A stretch of DNA of 64,000 bases, from contig NC_135714.1 in assembly GCF_964656455.1 (NCBI RefSeq), positions 121,879,131 through 121,943,130 on the forward strand. Direction: 5' to 3'. Source of the DNA: Halichoerus grypus (taxonomy: Eukaryota > Chordata > Mammalia > Carnivora > Phocidae). The stretch's first letter is position 1; each line of letters starts with the position of its first letter. The position numbers and the translations under genes are program-made. A model generated the notes under the pieces. The model worked only from the letters and a program-made list of their open reading frames with translations, did not search any database and had not been told where the DNA came from. This document shows positions 56,542-64,000 of the stretch, piece after piece.

Positions 56542-56735
56542 GTTTTTTTTTTTAAATTTTATTTATTTATTTGAGAGAGAGTGAGAGAGAGAGTGCACGA
56601 GAGGGGGGAAGGTCAGAGGGAGAAGCAGACTCCCCACTGAGCAGGGAGCCCAATGCGGGACTCGATCCCCGGACTCCAAGATCATGACCCGAGCCGAAGG
56701 CAGTCGCTCAACCAACTGAGCCACCCAGGTGCCCC
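56542..56735 (-). mobile_element. CAN-SINE in L1M
   Basis: T-run, AAATTTTATTTATTTATTTG, GGGACTCGATCCCCGGACTC, GATCATGACCCGAGCCGAAG and GAGCCACCCAGGTGCCCC. The duplication GGTTCTTTGGAAAGTTT is at 56521 and 56736. Confidence 0.95.
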
Positions 56736-57000
56736 GGTTCTTTGGAAAGTTTAATAAAAATGATAAACCCTTAGCAAACTAGTCAGGGGGGAAAAAGAGG
56801 GGAAACACAAATTAATAAAATTAGTAATGAAATAATAAACATTGCTAGAGATTCTACAAAGGAAAAAAGGAAATATTATGAACAACTTTATGCTTATTAA
56901 CTCAAGAACTTAGATGAAATGCACATATTCCTTGAACAACTCAACTTGCCAAAACTGACTCAAGGAGAAATAAAAAATGGAATGATATCCCTCCTTCTAT

Positions 57001-57944
57001 TAAAGATTCCTCCAGATAAATGAGAAAGCAAAAGAACTAATAGTGTACAGATTGAAAAATACAAAAAAGAAACCACTTCACAGGCTATAAATCATGTGAG
57101 CAACACAATTATAACTGAAAGTGTTCAGAAATAACTCAACTGCCCAATGAAGGGGGAATGATTAAGGAAACTATCATTCATCAAGTTTACGGAATAACTT
57201 ATTTTTTAAAATGACACATTTCAGTAACAATGCCTCTTTCTCCTTAGCACTTATGCCCACCATTAACTCTCACTTACTGTTTGCCACAATGTTAAAACCA
57301 AAGTGTATTTGGGAGCTACCTAAATAAACATGTCTTAAAGAATACCTCCTATCCCTTTCTTGTTCCAATTTTTTCTCATTCCTCCTTCTTAAAAAATTTT
57401 CTTTTCCTTTGTTTCCTCAAAATAAATGTCTTTATATGGAACCATACAATTTACTTCTTTCTTAAAATCTTATCTATTCTGCTCTATTCCCAGATTGAAT
57501 TCTCTTTGTCTTCATTAATTATGTTTATCCATCTCCCAGCACTGTCACTGGGTACTGGGGTTGGGGGAGGGGAGAGACATGGGGGGAGTCACCAGGCCAA
57601 AACTATATGCTTTTTATGACTCAGCTTCAGAAGCCTTGGTGTATCATTTTCATCATAGTCTATGAGTTGGAACAGTCACAAGCCCCTACTTACAGATTCA
57701 AGGGCAAGTAACAGACCACATCTTCAATGGGAGACATGTTAGTCTCATGAAAAAAAACAGGTGGGATGAGATACATACATATCGGTGTGTCCAAAATACA
57801 ATCCGCTATGAACTCTGAATAAAGGAATGGCAAATATGTAATATTGTAGTTGATATTAAATTAGGAGGATTATTAATACTCTCAAAAATGTACATAATTG
57901 ATTAAAGCTCTTTTATTTTCCTAATAATTAAAAGGACTATAGTG
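57001..57944. other. Unassigned sequence
   Basis: It follows the L1M remnant. A G-rich stretch lies at 57555-57590 (TTGGGGGAGGGGAGAG, GGGGGGAG). No named feature. Confidence 0.4.
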
Positions 57945-58110
57945 GTTGAAAGCTTCAGCTTTAAAGTCAGACAGACTTGGGTAAGGTTCAAATAAATCAC
58001 CGGACATGTAAAATGGAAACAATAATACCGATAATACTATACTTTATATGGTAATACTCCATATGGTTGTTACCACATAGTAAGGACTTGTAGCTATTAC
58101 TATAAATAAT
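57945..58110 (+). repeat. MIR SINE with internal gap
   Basis: TATAGTGGTTGAAAGCTTCA, AAAGTCAGACAGACTTGGGT, ACATGTAAAATGGAAACAAT and a shortened 3' end show MIR order with the central block deleted. Confidence 0.7.
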
Positions 58111-58319
58111 AGCTGCAATATTTTTTAATAAGGAATATTTGGAAAATACAAAAGTATACAGAGAAGAAAATTAGCCACTCATAACTGTATCACTCAGCAA
58201 AAATGAAACTCATTTTAAAATGACCTTGACAAGAATCCTATTTTTAAAAAAGGATGCAACTCAATAGGAAAATAGTGAAAAGAAACAAAAGTCCTGTTCT
58301 GCACCACCTTGTGATACTG

Positions 58320-58640
58320 ACCAAATGGGCATGGCTCTGTAGGGCAGATGCGGAGCTAGGGGAGGCAGGAGTCACAGACACTAGGTAACAGGGTAGGATG
58401 AAGCCCCTGAGGGAGCCAGGAGAGGTCTCACCACGAACTATTAGGTCAGATGATGAGCATGGATGCCAAGTTAAAGAATTTAAACCATTATCCTTATAGG
58501 TAGTGGGAAGTTTCAGAAGTTTCTAAGGGAAGGGTTATGACTTATACTATTGTCTTTTAGATAATTTAATGTGAAACAGGGAGTCTAAAATCAGGGAGAT
58601 AAAATGCAAAATATCAGATGACAGAACTTAATAAGGAAAA
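58320..58640 (-). repeat. LINE-2 fragment
   Basis: CCATTATCCTTATAGGTAGT, GGGAAGTTTCAGAAGTTTCT and AGGGTTATGACTTATAC are the reverse complement of the L2 ORF segment downstream of the CTGGACTATTGCAATAGC region. Left boundary approximate. Confidence 0.5.
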
Positions 58641-59662
58641 GTTTTTAAAAATAGAAGAGTAAGGAATTAATATGGTATGCAAAAACTAAGTATAAATATT
58701 GTAGAAAGACCTCAGAACTCTGTAGACACTTGCCATATTTGGACTACAACTGTAAAAATAACATGATGTTGAGAAATATCAAAAAGGAATATGACAAAAA
58801 AGAGTCAGTATATGCTATATAATCAGAACTTGGTGCAGTAGTTTCATCCATCGAGTGTTAAACATTAGATATAGGAATAGTATAAGTAAATAAAGAGGCA
58901 AAAGTAGAAGTGTTGTTGTTGTTGCCCTTTTTAAAAAGAGAGAAAATAATGAGTGCTAACAGAGTCAAAAAATAAGTCCAATAATGACAATGACCCTCAA
59001 GTATAGAGAGAGAGCTAGGGAGGACAATGCAATAGAAAATGGGCTTAATTATGAAAACAAGATTTATTTCCCTTGGAAGTAATAAAACAGCTCCCAATAC
59101 ATACCTTTATCCTCTCTCTCTCTCTCTCTCTCTCTCTCCAATTCCATGAAAATTCTCAAGAAGCAGTGCTTTTTTAAATTCATATTCCTCAAAGGCCTCC
59201 TCAAGACACTTCTAACCCCATGACTCTGTGATCCTCTATTCTGCCCCATCCGGTAAGGTTCCTGTCTAAGCACATTGCTTTTGCCCATGGTATGTGGAGC
59301 TGAGAAGAAAGAGTACTCCCTTGAAGTCAGCTGGAACATATGAACCAATGATCAGAAATTAATGGTGTGACAGATATTATAGGCTCATCACTTATTCCAC
59401 ATTTGACTCTGATTTTTAATTTTTTTTCAATTTTTAGTTTTGTTTTTTTTTTTGACTCTAACTTCTTTAAATCATTAAGCAAAATCACTAAGATAGGGAA
59501 CAGTTGCTGAGGCCTGGAGGATTAGGTCCAAAAGAGACAAACTTGGGTTGTCTCATTCCTGACCTAGGTGTTGCTTCACTCTGCATATTCTCTATTCTCC
59601 ATGCACTTTGGAAAGTTGTTTATTTCAGTCTCCCCAAAGTGTATCAGACCCCACATACATTC
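58641..59662. other. Unassigned sequence with (CT)n run
   Basis: A (CT)n microsatellite of about 13 units lies at 59112-59138. No other named feature. Confidence 0.45.
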
Positions 59663-60029
59663 TGTTATGTACTGAATGTTTATGTTCCTCCAAAATTCAT
59701 TTGTTGAAGTTTAGCCCCCAAAGGGATGGTATTTGGAGGTGGGCCTTTGGGAAGTGATTAGGTCATGAGGATGGAGCTCCCATGAATGGGATTAGTGCCC
59801 TTATAAGAAGAGGCCAGTAGGCTAGCTCACTCTCTTTCTACCATGAGAAGATACAATGCGAAGTAGCCCGTCTACAACCGGGAAGAGGCTCTCACTGGAA
59901 CCCAACCATGTTGACATCCTGATTTCAGACTTCCAACCTCCAGAACTGTGGAAATACATTCCTGTTGTTTATAAGCCATCCCGTCTATGGTACTTTGTTT
60001 TGCTTTGGCAGTCCAAACTGAATAAGACA
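59663..60029 (+). repeat. MaLR solo LTR (MST type), complete
   Basis: It runs TGTTATGTACTGAATG through AAATTCATTTGTTGAAG, GGTATTTGGAGGTGGGCCTT, CCCTTATAAGAAGAGGC, CTCTTTCTACCATGAG, CTTCCAACCTCCAGAACTGT to TCCAAACTGAATAAGACA. Both ends are present, unlike the copy at 1031-1390. Confidence 0.88.
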
Positions 60030-63000
60030 CATCTACTTTTCAAAAAGAAAAAAAAAAATTATTTTAAACAATTTAACATTTTTAGGATGTGGAATTCTAT
60101 TTTATTCCTCTTTGGAGACCTGCCTCATAATATATAAGGCTAAAACACAAACACCATAAGCCCATAGATATCTAAGTTGAGGTTTCTTGTAAGATCTGCT
60201 TAAGGAAATAGACATTTTTCAGAGCTGGAAGAATGCAAGTCAGCCACATAAGGTAAAGATCAGGGAATCACATCTATATGCAGCTGAAAAAGAAACTGAG
60301 GTTGCTCCATGTGGAGAGCAGAGTTGTCTAGTGGACAGGGGAATGCAGGCCTGAGAAATGAAATTCTGATCCAGGAGGAGGTCGTCCTGGTAATCTCCTA
60401 AAGATCAGTGTTAAATCTCACGCAGAGTCCACACATCATGCGTGTCCTCAGTTTCCCCTTCTGTGGATCTTTTCCAGCTGTAACTTGTCTACAGTCAAGA
60501 CTCACAGCCCAAATTTCTGCTGAAGCCCCTGTCCCCGAGGCTTGGAACTATCTGCCTTTCTTCTGTCAGAAGTGAACACCCTGCTGGTTGCTGGAGGAGA
60601 AGAAGGAGGCTCCGTCCTTTCGCAGCTTTACTGTTTAATTTTAAGCAACTAGCTGGGGAAATTCTGAACTTAATGAGCCCTTCTTTTGTCCTTGGAAGAG
60701 TCACAGAATGCAGTTGTCAGGCAGCAAGAGTTGTACAGGAGTCTTACAGATCCTCCGTAATTCTTCAGCTAACATCATATTTTATATTAGTTGCCAATGG
60801 CCTGACAGCTGAAACTCTACTCCTATAAATTCCCCAACAAAGGACCAGATGTGTCTTTTTTATTGGCCACATTTTCCTGTACATCCTGAGAGGTCTTTGA
60901 AGAACGGCAAATTTTCCTTTTTTCTATGAAAAAGGAAAGGAAGAGCATGTATTAACAGATAGTTACTAGAATTCAGTGACCCAGGAAGCACTTCCAAAGT
61001 GTCTCCTCTGAGCCAGAAACTGACTTAGAATCTATGGACCTGGTTCAGAATAGTGGTTCAGAATTCCTAGCATACCTGCTCAGGTGGAAACAGCTCTGTG
61101 CAGAGAGAGCTCTAAGCCTCAGGACACGTGATAAAGCCTTTATTCTGTCAGAACTATAAATGTCACAACTAGGTCTTTTCGGTCAGAATAAACATTTTAA
61201 CTGAAATGTAATGTTACAGAATATTTGCAGCATTAGTTTTCTAAGACCATGCTTACAATAATCGGATTTGGCCTAACATCAATTGGTTATATATTGCTCT
61301 AATAAAGTGACCTAAATTTTATTTTGAATCCTTAGTTTTTTCAAGGGTAAACTTTTACCTGTACATAGGAGGGCAACAGTAATAATGTACTACATCTTTG
61401 TCATAAAATATTTAAGCATATCCAACATGACTTGATAGCTAGCTTGAGGTTGCTGAATTACTTATGCTACCGGCTTTTGCACCCACTTCAGAGTGAAGCC
61501 AAAATCTATTTGCTGTCAACCTGCTGATTATCATCTCGACACCAGCAGTGCAGCTGGTATGATGAAGACCAGGTCAGCCCAGGAGAACCTCTCAGAACAA
61601 ATCTGCATAGTGATCCCCCTCTCTCCCTATCTCCTTTTGACCACATTTGTGGCTTGCTGTGATCTAGGGACACTTGGGAGTATGTCTTTTCAAAGAGAGA
61701 AAAACCTCAGATCTTTCACAAATTTGTTTTCAAGATGAATTTTACTGTTAAAGCTCAGCCACAGTAGAAATGCTTCTCAAAGAGGAAATAAAATATTTTT
61801 CAATAAATTGTTTCCCCCATATGGATAAAAGAGGTGAGCTTTATGACAGTATAATTATGACAAAGATACTATTTAAAAACTGTATCAGTATCATTTTCTG
61901 TTTGTGCAAATTGCTACAAAAAATTCTAGGATGCTTACTATGTGTAAGTCTACTAAAAACTCTGCAAATGGCTTGTTACCACCTGCCTAAATCCCACCTA
62001 TAATTCTCCTTCTCTGTTCCTTTTCTTCTTGTTTTTTTTCCCCCCACAAATGCCCAGTTCAGGTTTGCTGATTACTAAGAAAACCCTAGAAGGCATTACC
62101 TTGATGACTGATTTCTACCTTGAGCAACTGAAAAATAAGAACAACAACAATAGTACAATTCCAAGTAAGGTCATATTTAATGGCATATGTGGAATCTGCG
62201 CTCACTTCCAAATTAGTTGATCTGGAATGAAGAAGAGTGTGAATTTTTCATTCAGAATTTTCTTTTACATCTCTAATAATTCCCCTGCATCTCTTCTTCT
62301 CTCAAAAATAACTCCAAAATATTATTAGCTGGGGGTTTCTTTTGCATTCAATTTCTTAAGTAAATGAGTCATGCTGTTCTCCAGGACATCTTTTAGTAAT
62401 GAGCTTCTTTATTTGGGCTGAAGCACTGGTGACCTCTAGTACTGACAAGGAGCAAAAATAATTGCTTGGAACCCAAACAGTACATTTGTATGTGAATAAG
62501 CCAAGTGCACATTGAGATATATACCTATTTTTTCTTTCCTTGTATATCCCCTCCCTGTCCACACCAATATTTACCATCAGGTTGTATTTTTTCATAATTA
62601 TGCCATATCCAGGCTTAAAAATTCTTAGAGCAGTATTTTCAATACAGCACTATGCTAATCAGCAAAATGTATCTTTTCCAAAACCAAAAAAAAAAAAATT
62701 TTTTTAATGCTTCAGAGTTATTGAGTTCAGAGTTCTACTATTTGCCAACTTTAAAAATATATGCATATTTGCAATATGAATGGGTTCAGTTTCAAAGTGT
62801 GATATGGCTCATGAATTTGATTTTGTAACTCATTCCTGATTTACGGAACTTTTTAAACACAATGAGGTTTTGAGAATAGTGGCAGGTAAAATTGCTTAAT
62901 GATTCTCGTATAACTAAACTCTGTCCCATGCATGCATGGGCTTTGGTTAATTTACCTTAGCACTGAGGTGAGTCAGTATGCCCAACAATAGACAGGCATG

Positions 63001-63084
63001 GGTGCAGAAAAACGCGGACTAAAAATACCTTGTATTTGTATGGCACATCACAATTTAAAATTACATAATTTTTCATAATTATAC
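60030..63084. other. Unassigned sequence
   Basis: About 3 kb without a recognised repeat. 60200-60720 is less AT-rich than its surroundings. Open frames at 61493-61738 and 61770-62003 show no domain. I see no convincing splice-bounded exon. Confidence 0.4.
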
Positions 63085-63190
63085 CTGCCCCATATTGCAC
63101 CTGCCTCAAAGGGTTGCAAGGATTAAATGAAACAAACTGGGTAAATTCTTGACACATATATAGGTCACAATAAATGGAAAGTCTTGTTTC
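63085..63190 (+). repeat. MIR SINE 3' part
   Basis: CCTGCCTCAAAGGGTTGCAA, GGATTAAATGAAACAAACTG and a worn AATAAATGG end. Confidence 0.65.
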
Positions 63191-64000
63191 TGTTGTTGAT
63201 TTCATTTTCTTCTGTGGATGACAAACATTTTCATTCTATCTGTTCTCATAAATCTGTTAGTCTTCTCTTCAGGTTAACATTGAAATCAAATAATAGCCAC
63301 AGACTTTCATTCACCTTGGGTTTTCTTTCTGAAAGCCACTGAGTACTTTATAGTGCATGAATTCCTCAGACTACATCTATACCTATACTGATTTCTCTCA
63401 GTTTTCCTGACTCTAAACTTCACTAGGATCAATTAAAAATAATATTACATTGACTTTTTACAAACTTTTTCAAACAAATTTTTAATTTGCATTTAAAAAT
63501 CCAGCTTTTAAAGATTATGTTTTCTCCCCCAGTTATGTTTCCTCTGACAGTGATCTCAATTGTCCTTTTCTCCCCATTGTGTCCCAACTGAAAAGTTAAA
63601 ACTCTAACTCCTTTTAAAAGAGTTGTTATAAGATGTCAGACTGAAGGAAAAATAAAAGAGCTGTTGCTTCAAAGAGCTGAAGATCCTCCCTTCTCAGCAA
63701 GATGGAGTATTTCCACATAGGGCAAAGAATCACAAACATAGTATTAATCTGGAGCCATGCACGAATTATTTTTTAAAGTTGGGCTTTAATTAATTTGCTT
63801 TAGAGAGACATAAAATGTTACCATGTGGTCAACAAAGCAGATTATTCTGTTACCTTTGTCCCATAAAATGGTTGCTTGATCTTCAGCAACAAGCCACCAT
63901 TCATAAAATGTTATTTTGATAACATTTTCAGAAGCATAATAATATCTACTCTCTGAAGAAAGAAAATGTTGTTGAGCTTTCATATAATGAATACTGGTAG
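63191..64000. other. Unassigned sequence
   Basis: AT-rich unique-looking DNA to the end of the window. No recognised feature. Confidence 0.4.

Larger units (their letters stand above)
49440..57000 (+). mobile_element. Ancient L1M, near full length, split by many later insertions
   Basis: Pieces in order: 5' UTR (TTCTGGCTACGATGGAGTAAC), ORF1-like (49995-51200), ORF1/ORF2 junction (52335-53050) and the ORF2 endonuclease region. At 53266 CTCCAATTGTACAGCAG stands for the N-terminal NxPIKRQ region. After an interruption, GACTCATTTTAAATTTTAAA resumes at 53728 and GGTGTGGTTATATTAATATG at 53822. ORF2 then continues to 54601 and again from 56470 to about 57000 (GAACAACTTTATGCTTATTA). It has many stops. 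Each break carries a later element listed separately. Confidence 0.75.

Noticed and set aside
1..64000. CRISPR arrays, operons, ribosome binding sites, phage or bacterial mobile systems
   Set aside because: The DNA is mammalian. The evenly repeated features are microsatellites and interspersed repeats, and no spaced direct-repeat array was seen.

Overview
This window is non-coding mammalian genomic DNA from a carnivore. It is dominated by transposable elements, and I see no conventional complete host gene. The lineage call rests on the SINEs. At least thirteen tRNA-derived CAN-SINE copies carry the head CCTGGGTGGCTCAGTCG, a CT-rich body and an AATAAATAAAATCTTT(A)n tail. Neither the typical dog form (GGTGGCGCAGCGGTT) nor the typical cat form was seen, so a non-canid caniform (bear, seal or mustelid group) is the best inference. 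The LINE-1 3' UTRs are also of carnivore type.

Layout. 1-9.8 kb holds old repeats (MaLR LTR, LINE-2, MIR, small DNA transposons), one young 5'-truncated L1 (1391-2262) and an unassigned 113-bp inverted repeat pair (3451-3563 and 5322-5433, about 86% identical). 9.8-23 kb is a three-level nest. An old DNA transposon was split by a full-length plus-strand L1 (9807-22989, with its target-site duplication). That L1 was split inside ORF2 by a second full-length L1 on the minus strand (11997-19176, 16-bp target-site duplication). The inner L1 has uninterrupted ORF1 (298 aa) and ORF2 (1271 aa), with every endonuclease, reverse transcriptase and CCHC residue that I checked present, so it looks competent or recently competent. 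The outer L1 keeps an open ORF1 but has a broken ORF2. 23-47 kb is mostly unique AT-rich sequence with scattered MIR, L2, L1 and SINE copies and one MaLR LTR. It contains one candidate exon on the minus strand (35106-35168) with good splice sites, which would make this window intronic in an unidentified gene. 47-57 kb holds old HAL1/L1M sequence. One decayed plus-strand L1M (about 49440-57000) has absorbed Tigger2, MER58, three younger L1s (two with twin-priming inversions, one internally deleted) and several SINEs. 57-64 kb is mostly unique, with MIR, L2 and MST-type LTR remnants.

The only proteins with a clear function encoded here are those of LINE-1: ORF1p, an RNA-binding chaperone, and ORF2p, an endonuclease and reverse transcriptase. 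Together they carry out target-primed reverse transcription in cis and also mobilise the SINEs in trans. All repeat family names come from recalled consensus features, not from a database search.
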